In this document: positions 33,381 to 42,511 of the stretch, in pieces
How positions within the stretch are numbered: position 1 is the first letter of the stretch
Layout: each line of letters opens with the position of its first letter
Translations under genes and position numbers: made by a program
Notes under the pieces: generated by a model
Databases searched by the model: none
What the model was told of the DNA's origin: nothing
What the model saw: only the letters and a program-made list of their open reading frames with translations
From: Actinomadura hallensis
Lineage (GTDB): Bacteria > Actinomycetota > Actinomycetes > Streptosporangiales > Streptosporangiaceae
Assembly: GCF_006716765.1 (NCBI RefSeq)
Contig: NZ_VFPO01000001.1
Location: forward strand, 2,480,001-2,544,000
Reading direction: 5' to 3'
DNA length: 64,000 nt

Positions 33381-35954
33381 ATGCACATCAGCGACGCCGA
33401 GGGACTCCCCGTCAGCGCCGCCGTCCCGGACCTGCGCGCGGCGCTGGACGACCACGGCGCGGCCGTGCTGGCGGCGCCGCCGGGGACCGGGAAGACCACC
33501 CTCGTCCCGCTCGCGCTCGCCGGGCTCGCGCTCGGCGGCCCGCCCGCCGCGGGGAAGGTCCTGGTCCTGGAGCCGCGCCGCCTCGCCGCCCGCGCGGCCG
33601 CCCGCCACATGGCCCGGCTCCTGGGCGAGCGCGTCGGCGGCCGGGTCGGCGTCACCGTCCGCGGCGAGGCCCGCCCCGGCACGCACGTCGACGTCGTCAC
33701 CACCGGCGTCGTGCTGCAGCGCCTCCAGTCGGAGCCGGAGCTCGCCGGCGTCGGCACGGTGATCCTGGACGAGTGCCACGAGCGGCACCTGGACGCCGAC
33801 ACCGCGCTGGCGTTCGTCCTGGACGTGCGGGCGGCGCTGCGGCCCGACCTGCGCGTGGTGGCGGCGTCCGCGACGGCCGACACCGGTCCCTGGTCGCGCC
33901 TGCTCGGCGACGCGCCGGTGGTGGAGACCCCGGCGGCGCTCCACCCGGTCGAGACGATCTGGGCGCCGCCGGAGCGGCCCATGGAGCCGCCCCACGGCAT
34001 GCGCGTCGACCCGGCGTTCCTCGGGCACGTCGCCGCGACCGTCCGCCGCGCGCTGGCCGAACGGGACGGCGACGTCCTGTGCTTCCTGCCCGGCGTCGGG
34101 GAGATCGCGCGTGTCGCGGGCATGCTCGGCGACGTCCCTGCCGACGTCCTGCAGGTGCACGGGCAGGCGCCGCAGGCGGTGCAGGACGCGGTCCTCGCCC
34201 CCGCCGGGCGGCGCCGTGTCGTCCTCGCCACCTCCGTGGCCGAGTCGAGCCTCACCGTCCCCGGGGTCCGGACGGTCGTGGACTCCGGTCTCGCCCGCGA
34301 GCCCCGCACCGACCACGCCCGCGGGCTCGGCGCCCTGACGACCGTCCGCGCGTCCCGCGCCACCGCCGGGCAGCGCGCGGGCCGCGCCGGGCGCGAGGCC
34401 CCCGGAGCCGTCTACCGCTGCTGGTCCGAGGCCGAGCACGACCGGCTGCCCGCCCGCCCCCGGCCCGAGATCGAGCTCGCCGACCTCACCGGCTTCGCAC
34501 TGCAGGCCGCGTGCTGGGGCGACCCGGACGCGAGGGGCCTGGCCCTCCTGGACCCGCCGCCGCCCGCCGCGCTGGAGGCGGCCCGCGACACCCTCCGGGC
34601 GCTCGGCGCCGTCCGTCCCCTCCGGGCCGCCTCCGGCCCCGGGGAGGTCCGCGTCACGGACCGCGGCCGCGCCCTGGCGAGGATCGGGCTCCATCCCCGC
34701 CTGGCCCGCGCCCTCGTCGACGGCGCCCCGGAGGTCGGCGTCCGCGACGCGGCGCAGGTCGTCGCGCTCCTGGCCGAGCCTCCGCCGCGTTCCGCGGGCG
34801 ACGACCTCACCGCCGCGTGGCGCGCCCTCCGCCGCCAGAGCCGCCCCGCCGACGCCCACGCCGCCCGCTGGCGGGACGAGACCCGCCGCCTCCAGCGGGC
34901 CCTCGACCACCGGGCCCTCGACCACCGGGCACTCGACCACCGGGAGGCCCCTGCGGGCCGTGCGCCCTCGGGCGACTGGAAGGCGCGCGGGGACGACGCC
35001 ACGGCGGGCGTCGTGGCGGCGCTGGCGTTCCCGGAGCGGGTGGCGCGCCGGCGGGGGAGCGGGTACCTGATGGCGTCCGGGACGGGCGCGGTGCTCGCCG
35101 CCGACTCGGCGCTGGCCGCGGCCCGGCCGGAGTGGCTGGCGATCGCGGCGGCCGACCGGCCCGCCGGGGCGGCGTCGGCGCGGGTGCGGCAGGCGGTCGT
35201 GATCGACGAGGAGGTCGCGCGGTTCGCGGCGGCGCCGCTGCTGGAGACCGCCGAGGAGATCGCCTGGCGGGACGGGGACGTCGTGGCGCGGCGGGTCGAG
35301 CGGCTCGGCGCGATCGAGCTGGCCGCGGCGCCGCTGCCGGACCCCGATCCCGAGCGGGTGCGCGCGGCGCTCCTCGACGGCCTGCGCGCCGAAGGTCTCG
35401 GCCTGCTGAACTGGACGCGGAACGCCGTCGCCCTGCGGGAGCGGCTGGCGTTCCTCCGCGAGGCGCTGGGCGACCCCTGGCCGGACGTGGGCGACGCCGC
35501 CCTGCTCGAACGCGTCCCCGACTGGCTGGGGAGCGCGCGGCGGCGGGCCGACCTGAAGCACGTCGACGTCGCCGCGATGCTGCGCGGGACGCTGACGTGG
35601 GAGCAGGCGAAGAGGCTGGACGAGTACGCGCCCGAGCGGGTCGAGGTCCCGTCCGGTTCGCGGATCCGGGTGGACTACTCGGAGGGCAGGCCCGTCCTCG
35701 CGGTGAAGCTGCAGGAGCTGTTCGGCTGGGACGCCGCGCCGCGGCTGGCCGGCGGGCGGGTCCCGCTGGTCGTGCACCTGCTGTCCCCGGCGGGACGTCC
35801 CGCGGCGGTCACCTCGGACCTGGCGTCGTTCTGGCGCGAGGGCTACCGGGCGGTGCGCGCCGAGCTGCGCGGCCGCTACCCCAGGCACCCCTGGCCCGAG
35901 GACCCGGCGCGGGCGGTCCCGACGAGGCGGACGAAGCGGGCTAGCGGGAGTTGA
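33381..35954 (+). CDS. hrpB: ATP-dependent helicase HrpB
   Basis: An 857-residue DEAH-box helicase. Motif I is AAPPGTGKTTLV (residues 31-42), motif II DECHERH (130-136), motif III AASATADT, motif VI about GQRAGRAGREAPGAVYRCW; the C-terminal helicase and HrpB-specific domains follow to the normal family length. HrpB is a putative RNA helicase of unknown cellular role in bacteria. ATG at 33381 with GGGGCGGGGC-like upstream. A near-perfect 15-base triplication near 34909-34953 encodes RALDH three times in the linker before the conserved C-terminal part. Its 3' end overlaps the convergent TetR gene by 14 bases. Confidence 0.92.
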   Translation: MHISDAEGLPVSAAVPDLRAALDDHGAAVLAAPPGTGKTTLVPLALAGLALGGPPAAGKVLVLEPRRLAARAAARHMARLLGERVGGRVGVTVRGEARPGTHVDVVTTGVVLQRLQSEPELAGVGTVILDECHERHLDADTALAFVLDVRAALRPDLRVVAASATADTGPWSRLLGDAPVVETPAALHPVETIWAPPERPMEPPHGMRVDPAFLGHVAATVRRALAERDGDVLCFLPGVGEIARVAGMLGDVPADVLQVHGQAPQAVQDAVLAPAGRRRVVLATSVAESSLTVPGVRTVVDSGLAREPRTDHARGLGALTTVRASRATAGQRAGRAGREAPGAVYRCWSEAEHDRLPARPRPEIELADLTGFALQAACWGDPDARGLALLDPPPPAALEAARDTLRALGAVRPLRAASGPGEVRVTDRGRALARIGLHPRLARALVDGAPEVGVRDAAQVVALLAEPPPRSAGDDLTAAWRALRRQSRPADAHAARWRDETRRLQRALDHRALDHRALDHREAPAGRAPSGDWKARGDDATAGVVAALAFPERVARRRGSGYLMASGTGAVLAADSALAAARPEWLAIAAADRPAGAASARVRQAVVIDEEVARFAAAPLLETAEEIAWRDGDVVARRVERLGAIELAAAPLPDPDPERVRAALLDGLRAEGLGLLNWTRNAVALRERLAFLREALGDPWPDVGDAALLERVPDWLGSARRRADLKHVDVAAMLRGTLTWEQAKRLDEYAPERVEVPSGSRIRVDYSEGRPVLAVKLQELFGWDAAPRLAGGRVPLVVHLLSPAGRPAAVTSDLASFWREGYRAVRAELRGRYPRHPWPEDPARAVPTRRTKRASGS

Positions 35955-36693
35955 TCAGCACCTCGATGCCGTCCAGCACCCGGGCCAGGCCGAACTCGAA
36001 GGCGCGGGCCGGCGCGACGGAGGCGTGGTACTCCTGTCCGGCGGCGGTGCCGACGCGGGTGCCGAGCGGGTAGTCCTCCTCGTTCACGAACCGGTCGAGG
36101 AACGGGGCGCAGGCCTCCCACCACTCCTCGTCGGTCATGCCGGTGCGGCGCTCGGCCTCGGCGGCGTTGACGGACGTGCGCGCGGCGCTCTCGGCGAAGC
36201 CGGTGACGAGCGCGACGACCGCGTCCATCTCCAGGTCGGTGAGGCCCAGGCCGTCCACGGCGCGCAGCTCGAACTCGTACTTCTCGATCGTGTTCGGGCC
36301 CATCGGCGGGCGGGTCATGGTGATCTGCAGCAGCCACGGGTGGCGGTGGTAGAGGGCCCAGTTCTCCCGGGCGATGTGGTCGAGGCGCTCCCGCCAGGAG
36401 CCGTGGCGGGGCGGTGTCAGCTCGCCGAACGCGCGGTCCACCATCACGTCGATCAGCTCGGCCTTGCCGGGGACGTAGGTGTAGATCGACATGGGGGACA
36501 CGCCCAGCGCCTCGGCGATGCGGCGCATCGACAGGGCGTCCAGGCCCTCGGCGTCGGCCACCTCGATCGCCGTCCGGACGATCTTCTCCGCGGTCAGGCG
36601 GGGCTTGGGCCCGCGGCGCGGGGGCTCCTTGACCCCCCAGAGGAGTTCCAGGCTGCGGCGGGGATCGCCGGTCCCGCTGTACTCGGTCGTCAC
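35941..36693 (-). CDS. TetR-family transcriptional regulator
   Basis: A 250-residue regulator. The HTH lies in TAEKIVRTAIEVADAEGLDA, then SMRRIAEALGVSPMSIYTYV (about residues 34-75). The C-terminal domain resembles TetR_C_1 (HPWLLQITMTRPPMGPNTIE). The GTG at 36693 starts a family-like N-terminus. It is divergent from a DrrAB-type exporter and its upstream region holds two near-identical operator boxes, so repression of itself and the exporter, relieved by an exported compound, is likely. Its 3' end overlaps hrpB by 14 bases. Confidence 0.9.
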   Translation of the reverse strand: MTTEYSGTGDPRRSLELLWGVKEPPRRGPKPRLTAEKIVRTAIEVADAEGLDALSMRRIAEALGVSPMSIYTYVPGKAELIDVMVDRAFGELTPPRHGSWRERLDHIARENWALYHRHPWLLQITMTRPPMGPNTIEKYEFELRAVDGLGLTDLEMDAVVALVTGFAESAARTSVNAAEAERRTGMTDEEWWEACAPFLDRFVNEEDYPLGTRVGTAAGQEYHASVAPARAFEFGLARVLDGIEVLINSR

Positions 36694-36721
36694 ACCGCCG
36701 ATCCTCTCAGGGATGAAAACT

Positions 36722-36770
36722 CTGTACGACGTACGTTATATTGGCCGACGGAACTCCGTATGCCGTACAG
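36722..36770. promoter_or_regulatory. paired TetR operator boxes in the divergent promoter
   Basis: CTGTACGACGTACGT at 36722-36736 and, inverted, CTGTACGGCATACGG at 36756-36770 share the pattern CTGTACGrCrTACGk and are centred 34 bases apart, about three helical turns. The inverted repeat within each box (CTGTACG / CGTAC) is typical of TetR dimers. Between them, TTATATT at 36736-36742 is a likely -10. GTG 36785 of the ABC gene follows AGGAGG. Confidence 0.72.
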
Positions 36771-36784
36771 AATTAGGAGGCGGC

Positions 36785-37795
36785 GTGGCCGAACCACGGT
36801 TCGCGGTCGAGGCCGAAGGGCTGCGCAAGCGCTACGGCCCCGCCCGCGGCGGAACCCGGGCCCTCGACGGGCTGGACCTGCGCGTGCCCGCGGGCACCGT
36901 GCACGGGCTGCTCGGCCCCAACGGCGCGGGAAAGACCACCGCCGTCCGGGTCCTGACCACACTGACCAGGCCGGACGGCGGAACCGCCCGCGTCGCCGGC
37001 CGCGACGTGGTGCGCGAGGCGGCGGAGGTGCGCACGAGGATCGGGCTCGTCGGGCAGCACGCGGCGGTCGACGAGGTCCTCGGCGGACGCCAGAACCTCG
37101 TCATGTTCGGCCGCCTCTACCACCTGGGGGCCGCGCGGGCGCGGCGCCGGGCGGAGGAGCTGCTGGAGCGCTTCGGGCTCACCGAGGCCGCCGACCGGCC
37201 CGCGGGCGAGTACTCCGGCGGCATGCGCCGCCGCCTCGACCTGGCCGCGTCGATGATCCTGTCGCCGCCCGTCCTGTTCCTGGACGAGCCGACCACCGGC
37301 CTCGACCCGCGCGCCAGGAACGAGGTGTGGGACGCCATCCGCACCCTCGTGGACGGCGGCACCACCGTCCTGCTCACCACCCAGTACCTGGAGGAGGCCG
37401 ACCGGCTCGCCGACGGGATCTCGGTGATCGACCACGGCCGCGTCATCGCCGAGGGCGCCCCCGACCGGCTGAAGGCGCGGCTCGGCGGCGACCGGATCGA
37501 GGTCGTCCTCGACGACCCCGGCGCGCTCGCCGCGGCCGCGGAGATCATCGGCGGGCTGGCGTCCGGCGAGGTCGACGTGGACGCCGAGGCCCTGCGCGTA
37601 GGCGCGCCGGTGACCGGGCGGGCCGCGGCGCTGACCGAGGCCGTCCGCGCCCTGGACGACGCGGGCGTCGCCGTCGCCGACATCGGCCTGCGCCGCCCCA
37701 CGCTCGACGAGGTGTTCCTGCACCTCACCGGATCCGGCGCGGCGGCCGCCGAGGGGACCGGCGCCCGCGCGGACGAGAAGGAGGTGCCCGCGTGA
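36785..37795 (+). CDS. ABC transporter ATP-binding protein, daunorubicin-resistance type
   Basis: A 336-residue ATPase of the DrrA family. Walker A is GPNGAGKTT (44-52), the signature YSGGMRRRLDLAASM and Walker B LFLDEPTTGLDPRA lie in the middle, and H-loop TTQYLEEADRLAD follows. The C-terminal DrrA extension (GLRRPTLDEVFLHLTG) fits drug-exporter ATPases. It couples ATP hydrolysis to the permease that follows with a 4-base GTGA overlap. AGGAGG four bases before the GTG. Control by the divergent TetR protein is likely. Substrate unknown, but antibiotic or other lipophilic export is usual. Confidence 0.92.
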   Translation: MAEPRFAVEAEGLRKRYGPARGGTRALDGLDLRVPAGTVHGLLGPNGAGKTTAVRVLTTLTRPDGGTARVAGRDVVREAAEVRTRIGLVGQHAAVDEVLGGRQNLVMFGRLYHLGAARARRRAEELLERFGLTEAADRPAGEYSGGMRRRLDLAASMILSPPVLFLDEPTTGLDPRARNEVWDAIRTLVDGGTTVLLTTQYLEEADRLADGISVIDHGRVIAEGAPDRLKARLGGDRIEVVLDDPGALAAAAEIIGGLASGEVDVDAEALRVGAPVTGRAAALTEAVRALDDAGVAVADIGLRRPTLDEVFLHLTGSGAAAAEGTGARADEKEVPA

Positions 37796-38589
37796 GCGTG
37801 CAGTCGTTGCGATGGGCCGTCGCGGACGGCGCGACCCTGACCCGGCGGGCCCTCGCCCACTGGGCCCGGCGGCCCGGCGAGGTGGCCCTCGCGCTGCTGT
37901 TCCCGGTGATGGTCGTCCTGATGATGGGCTACCTGTTCGGCGGCCAGATGGACGTTCCGGGCGGCGGGAGCTACCGGGAGTTCATCGTGCCCGGCATGTT
38001 CGCCCTGACGATGGCGTTCGGCGTCGAGACGACGTTCGCCGCGGTCGCCGGCGACGCCGCCAGGGGCGTGACGGACCGGTTCCGCGCGATGCCGATGGCG
38101 CCGTCCGCGGTCGTCGTGGGACGCGCCGCCGCCGACATGCTGCACTCGGTCGCCGCGCTCGCCGTCATGGCGGCGTGCGGCGTGCTGATCGGCTGGCGCG
38201 TCCACGGCACGGCCGCCGGCGCGCTCGCCGGGTTCGGGCTGCTGCTCCTGCTGCGGTTCTCGCTGGTGTGGACGGGCATCTACCTCGGCCTGACCGCCAA
38301 GGGGCCGGAGTCGGTCGCGGCCGTGCAGATCCTGGTGTGGCCGATCGGGTTCCTGTCCAGCGCGCTGATCGCGCCGAGCACGATGCCGGGCTGGCTCGGC
38401 GCCATCGCCGAGTGGAACCCGATGTCGGCGACGGTGACCGCGTGCCGGGAGCTGTTCGGCGACCCGGGCCACGCGGGCACCTCGTGGGCCGCGCAGCACA
38501 GCGTCCTGATGGCGGTGGTGTGGCCGCTGGTGATCGCGGCCGTGTTCATCCCGCTGTCGGTGCGCCGCTACCGCGCCATGGGCGAGTAG
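37792..38589 (+). CDS. ABC transporter permease, DrrB type
   Basis: A 265-residue ABC2-type permease with six predicted helices, starting at a GTG that overlaps the ATPase stop in GTGA. Typical segments are EVALALLFPVMVVLMMGYLF, YREFIVPGMFALTMAFGVET, VTDRFRAMPMAPSAVVVGR, and PIGFLSSALIAPSTMPGWL. Length is normal. It forms an exporter with the DrrA-type ATPase and is the last gene of the pair. Confidence 0.9.
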   Translation: MSVQSLRWAVADGATLTRRALAHWARRPGEVALALLFPVMVVLMMGYLFGGQMDVPGGGSYREFIVPGMFALTMAFGVETTFAAVAGDAARGVTDRFRAMPMAPSAVVVGRAAADMLHSVAALAVMAACGVLIGWRVHGTAAGALAGFGLLLLLRFSLVWTGIYLGLTAKGPESVAAVQILVWPIGFLSSALIAPSTMPGWLGAIAEWNPMSATVTACRELFGDPGHAGTSWAAQHSVLMAVVWPLVIAAVFIPLSVRRYRAMGE

Positions 38590-38613
38590 GGACGGCCGCG
38601 CGGACGAGCGGGG

Positions 38614-39333
38614 TCAGCCGGGAAGGAGGGCGGCGCGGTGGCGGGCCAGAGCCAGCGCCGGGTAGCACTCCGCGGGCAGGCCGGAGCCCTCGAGGGCCGA
38701 GGCGTCCAGGGCCGCGCGGAGCCTGCGGCCGACGGCCGCCGGGTCGTAGGGCTGGACGACGCACAGCTCGGCCTGCATCGCCTGCCTCGCCGCCCCCATC
38801 AGCGCGGGGACGTCCCCGACGATCACGACCTCGGAGGGGACGTCGCCGTGGGACAGCCGCACGGCCAGCGCGTGCAGGCCCGCGGTGCCCGCGTCCTCGT
38901 AGCGGAACTCGCAGACGAGCCGGTCGCCGTCCAGCGGCCCCTCCTGGATCAGCCAGACCTGGCCGGGGACGACGCGTCCGAGCGACTCCGCCCAGGGGGC
39001 CTCCGGCACGTCGCCGAGCGCGGCGGCCGCGCGTCCCGCCGCGCGGCGCCCCTCGGCCGGGCCGATCGCGGCGAGCGCCCGCAGGAAGGCCCGCGCGCCC
39101 GGCGTCGCCGCCGCCCGCAGGCAGACGATCAGGTCGGCGAGCGCGGCGCGCCGCGCCCGGGCGTTCGGGGCCGCCGACTCCAGGTTCCCGAGCTGCGCGG
39201 ACGCCCACACCTCCGCCTGCAGCGGGCCGGGCAGCGACGGCAGGGCGTCGGCCTCGCGGACGTAGGCGTCGTACACCTCGCGCAGGCCCGGCAGCATCAG
39301 CCGCGGGCGCGGGGACGGTCGCGTCTTGCTCAC
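38614..39333 (-). CDS. hypothetical protein
   Basis: A 239-residue cytoplasmic protein, Ala/Leu/Arg-rich, starting at a GTG before SKTRPSPRPRLMLPGLREV. Recognisable segments are LREVYDAYVREADALPSLPG, PGQVWLIQEGPLDGDRLVCE, LAVRLSHGDVPSEVVIVGDV and ELCVVQPYDPAAVGRRLRAA, with the regular strand-helix alternation of a folded protein. I recognise no domain. It is convergent with the DrrB gene and lies downstream of an anti-sigma gene, 44 bases away, so it may be cotranscribed with the sigma/anti-sigma pair. Confidence 0.7.
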   Translation of the reverse strand: MSKTRPSPRPRLMLPGLREVYDAYVREADALPSLPGPLQAEVWASAQLGNLESAAPNARARRAALADLIVCLRAAATPGARAFLRALAAIGPAEGRRAAGRAAAALGDVPEAPWAESLGRVVPGQVWLIQEGPLDGDRLVCEFRYEDAGTAGLHALAVRLSHGDVPSEVVIVGDVPALMGAARQAMQAELCVVQPYDPAAVGRRLRAALDASALEGSGLPAECYPALALARHRAALLPG

Positions 39334-39377
39334 GCGTTCCAGCCTAGGAGACCGGCGGCGGCCCCGGGACCCGCGCT

Positions 39378-40109
39378 TCAGGCGGGGACGGTCAGCAGCG
39401 TCCGGCCCTCGCCGATCGTCCGGACCTCGAACCGGCTGATCTCCTCCGGCGTCAGCGCCGTGGCGCCCTGCACGGTCAGATGCGGCATCGCGGAGTCCTC
39501 GAACCCGTAGCCCCTGGCGGGGACGGACCACCCGGCGACCGTGTGCGCGTTGCCGCGGGCGTCCACGGCGACCAGCTCGCACTGCAGCGGCCCGCGCACC
39601 TTGCTGAGCTCGAGCCCGACCCGGCTGCCCCACGTCCTGCCCTGCATCGCGACCGTCCCGGTCACGCCGGTGCCGGTGTCGGTGGCCGAGGCCGCCTTCC
39701 CGTCGCGCATCAGCGCGGCCGTCCCGGTGTCGGCCTGGGCGGCCGGGGGCCGCGGCTGCTCCCGGTCGGCGCCGAGGGTGTACCCGGTGCCGAGCGCCCC
39801 GGCGAGCAGCACGACCCCGGCGGCGGCCGCGGCCAGCCCGCGCGCCGCACGGTGCCGCCGCTCCCGCCGGATCCGGTGCCGCATCAGGTCCGTCACCACC
39901 GACGGCTCGGGCGGGACGGGCAGCGCGTCCGCCGGTTCGGCGATCGGCCCGATGCCGTCCAGCGTCTGGGCGATGCCGCGCAGCTCGCCCAGCTCCTCGT
40001 GGCAGGGCACGCACGTCGACAGGTGCGCCTCGAAGGCGCGGCGGTCGGGCTCCTCCAGGAGGCCGAGGGCGTAGGCGCCGACGTCGATGTGCAGCATGTC
40101 CGCGCTCAT
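39378..40109 (-). CDS. membrane-bound zinc-containing anti-sigma factor
   Basis: A 243-residue anti-sigma factor. The N-terminal ZAS domain has the H-x3-C-x2-C motif in HLSTCVPCHEEL (about residue 29). After a Pro/Glu linker one transmembrane helix (GLAAAAAGVVLLAGALGTGY) leads to an extracytoplasmic domain of the RskA/RslA type (MQGRTWGSRVGLELSKVRGP, LQCELVAVDARGN). It holds the ECF sigma factor inactive at the membrane until proteolysis or a redox change. The start overlaps the sigma gene stop by four bases (ATGA). Confidence 0.88.
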   Translation of the reverse strand: MSADMLHIDVGAYALGLLEEPDRRAFEAHLSTCVPCHEELGELRGIAQTLDGIGPIAEPADALPVPPEPSVVTDLMRHRIRRERRHRAARGLAAAAAGVVLLAGALGTGYTLGADREQPRPPAAQADTGTAALMRDGKAASATDTGTGVTGTVAMQGRTWGSRVGLELSKVRGPLQCELVAVDARGNAHTVAGWSVPARGYGFEDSAMPHLTVQGATALTPEEISRFEVRTIGEGRTLLTVPA

Positions 40110-40705
40110 GGCGTCACACCCCTCTCCTCCAGGGCGACCCGTAGCGCCCGCAGCGCGTAGTAGACCCGGGACTTGACGGTGCCCACGGGGATGCCGAGGT
40201 TCTTCGCCGCCTCGTTCACCGAGCGGTCCCGGAAGAACGTCTCGTTGAGGATCTCCCGGTGGGCCGGGGACAGCGCGAGGAGGGCTTCTGACACGACGAC
40301 GGAGCGCAGCAGATCCTCCAACCCGTCGGGGACGCGCATGTTCTCCAGCGGGCCCTCGCCCGCCTCCTGCGGCCTGGCGTTCTTGCGGCGCTGGTCGTCG
40401 ATGACGATCCGGCGGGCGACCGTCGCCAGCCACGGCAGCAGGGAGGTCGCGTTCTCGTCGAGCTGGTGCGCGCTGCGCCACGCGCGGATCATCGTCTCCT
40501 GGACGACGTCCTCGGCCCAGTGGCGGTCGCCGCCGGTGAGGCGGAGCACGAACGACAGCAGCGGCCGGCCGTAGACCCGGTACAGCTCGGTCACGATCAC
40601 CTGGTCGTCGACGCCGCCGGCGGGCTGCGGTCCGCGGAACCAGCTCCACGGGCCGGCGGGACGTTCTCGGGTGGCCGACGCTGCGGCCGGTGATCTGTGG
40701 GCCAT
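40106..40705 (-). CDS. ECF RNA polymerase sigma factor
   Basis: A 199-residue sigma-70 family group 4 factor. Region 2 spans LYRVYGRPLLSFVLRLTGGD, then RHWAEDVVQETMIRAW, and SLLPWLATVARRIVIDDQRR. Region 4 is LSPAHREILNETFFRDRSVN, then EAAKNLGIPVGTVKSRVYYA. It is translationally coupled to its ZAS anti-sigma factor, resembling mycobacterial SigL/SigK loci. The N-terminal 30 residues are a flexible extension, so a later start is possible. Tandem AACGTGACAC-type repeats lie upstream and may be its own promoter. Confidence 0.9.
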   Translation of the reverse strand: MAHRSPAAASATRERPAGPWSWFRGPQPAGGVDDQVIVTELYRVYGRPLLSFVLRLTGGDRHWAEDVVQETMIRAWRSAHQLDENATSLLPWLATVARRIVIDDQRRKNARPQEAGEGPLENMRVPDGLEDLLRSVVVSEALLALSPAHREILNETFFRDRSVNEAAKNLGIPVGTVKSRVYYALRALRVALEERGVTP

Positions 40706-41062
40706 CGGGGGTCTCCGGCTGGTACGGGGGCGGGGCGACGCGGTGACCGTGTGCCTGGTGTCACGTTGTGTCTGGTGTCACGTTGGGAGGCAGTACGGGA
40801 CCCCGGCGGCCGGAGGTTCAATCCGAGGCCGGTTTCGCCGGGCGATTTTCCGGCTCGTCCCTTACTAGTTCGCGAGGTTTTTCTTACCTTCGGGGCCCGC
40901 CGTGCACCGGACGCGTCAGAGGGGACGCGTGAAGGCGGAAGTAACGGGAGGCGATTCGACCCCACCGCGGCGGACCTTCACCGGGCAACGCTCACTCCAC
41001 GCATTGGAGCGAATGCGGGCATCAGGCCCATTTGCCCATAAGGACCGAGGGGCGGGATCGGT
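40706..41062. promoter_or_regulatory. intergenic region with a 14-base direct repeat, putative ECF promoter
   Basis: In this 357-base gap CTGGTGTCACGTTG occurs at 40755-40768 and 40772-40785, 17 bases apart. On the minus strand this gives two CAACGTGACACCAG elements; an AAC core is a common feature of ECF -35 boxes, so autoregulation of the sigma gene is plausible. The remainder up to the cyclase-like gene shows no gene or hairpin. Confidence 0.4.
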
Positions 41063-41752
41063 ATGGACCAGAACGGAGAGACGCAGCTGATCTACCGGCT
41101 TTTGCTGGCGGTGGACATCCAGGGGTACAGCAGGCGCGACGCGCGGGAGCAGCTGCTCGCGCAGCGCCGCCTGTCGGACGTGCTCGACCGGGCGGCGCGC
41201 GGCGTCGGCCTCGACCGTGCCCGCTGGGACAGGCAGGCCGGCGGGGACGGCGAGCTCGCCACGCTGCCGGCCGGGACCGACCCGGTCCCCGTCGCGGGCG
41301 ACTTCGTCATCGCGCTCGCCGAGGGGCTGCGGGAGGTCAACCGCGGCGCGGGCCGCTTTCCCCTGCGCGTCCGGGTCGCCCTCCACCACGGCACGATGAC
41401 GGCCGGGCCGTTCGGGCCCGCGGGCGACGCGCCCATCGTCGTCCAGCGGCTGCTCGACTCCGTGCCGCTGCGCCGGCTGCTGGCCGACGACGCCGGCCGC
41501 GACCTCGCCTACATCGTGTCGGACTCGCTGTTCGAGGACGTCGTCCGGACCGGGTTCTGCGCGCTGCGGCCCCAGGCGTTCCAGCCCGTGAAGGTCACCG
41601 CGAAGGGCGCGGCGTTCCGCGGCCACATCCTCACCGGCCGCGCGGCCCGCGCCGCCGCCGCCGACGGGCCGGGCGGCCGGCGGGGCGGCTCGGACGCGAC
41701 CCCGGGCCCCGGAGCCCGCGTGCTCGACTTCCCCGCGCTCGCCGCCCGCTGA
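41063..41752 (+). CDS. nucleotidyl cyclase-like protein (class III cyclase fold)
   Basis: A 229-residue protein of an actinobacterial family related to class III nucleotidyl cyclases. Seen are the LLLAVDIQGYSRRD segment with the first metal Asp, WDRQAGGDGELATLP, and the conserved LRVRVALHHGTMTAGPFGP and DAPIVVQRLLDS. The regular second metal Asp and transition-state Arg/Asn are not all obvious, so catalytic activity is doubtful. The C-terminal 45 residues are Gly/Ala/Arg-rich. ATG at 41063 after GAGGGGCGGGA. A GC-rich minisatellite follows. Confidence 0.72.
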   Translation: MDQNGETQLIYRLLLAVDIQGYSRRDAREQLLAQRRLSDVLDRAARGVGLDRARWDRQAGGDGELATLPAGTDPVPVAGDFVIALAEGLREVNRGAGRFPLRVRVALHHGTMTAGPFGPAGDAPIVVQRLLDSVPLRRLLADDAGRDLAYIVSDSLFEDVVRTGFCALRPQAFQPVKVTAKGAAFRGHILTGRAARAAAADGPGGRRGGSDATPGPGARVLDFPALAAR

Positions 41753-41772
41753 CCGGTTCCCGCTGGCCCGAC

Positions 41773-41959
41773 GGTGCGGACCGGGTGCTGCGGCCCGGGG
41801 CGATGCGGGCTGGATGGTGCGGACCGGGTGCTGCGGCCCGGGGCGGTGCGGGCTGGATGGTGCGGGCCGGGGCGGTGCGGGCTGGATGGTGCGGACCGGG
41901 TGCTGCGGCCCGGGGCGGTGCGGGCTGGATGGTGCGGGCCGGGGCGGTGCGGATCGGGG
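41773..41959. repeat. 29/43-bp tandem minisatellite
   Basis: Two unit types alternate: a 43-base unit (starts 41773, 41816, 41888) and a 29-base version (starts 41859, 41931) that lacks a 14-base internal piece containing TGCTGCGGCCC. All units start GGTGCGG(A/G)CCGGG and end in GGTGCGGGCTGGAT, except the diverged last one. The copies are nearly identical, indicating recent slippage. It is non-coding spacer between the cyclase-like and PPOX genes. Confidence 0.85.
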
Positions 41960-41975
41960 TGCGGGAAGGGAATGA

Positions 41976-42449
<474 letters not shown>

Positions 42450-42511
42450 CCCCGCTTGTGCCCGGACGCGCGGGCTCATTACGGTTCGGTGGTTACCCCC
42501 GGGGAGTGAGA

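Noticed and set aside
41773..41959. CRISPR array
   Set aside because: Units are contiguous with no unique spacers, of two lengths, and no cas gene is present.
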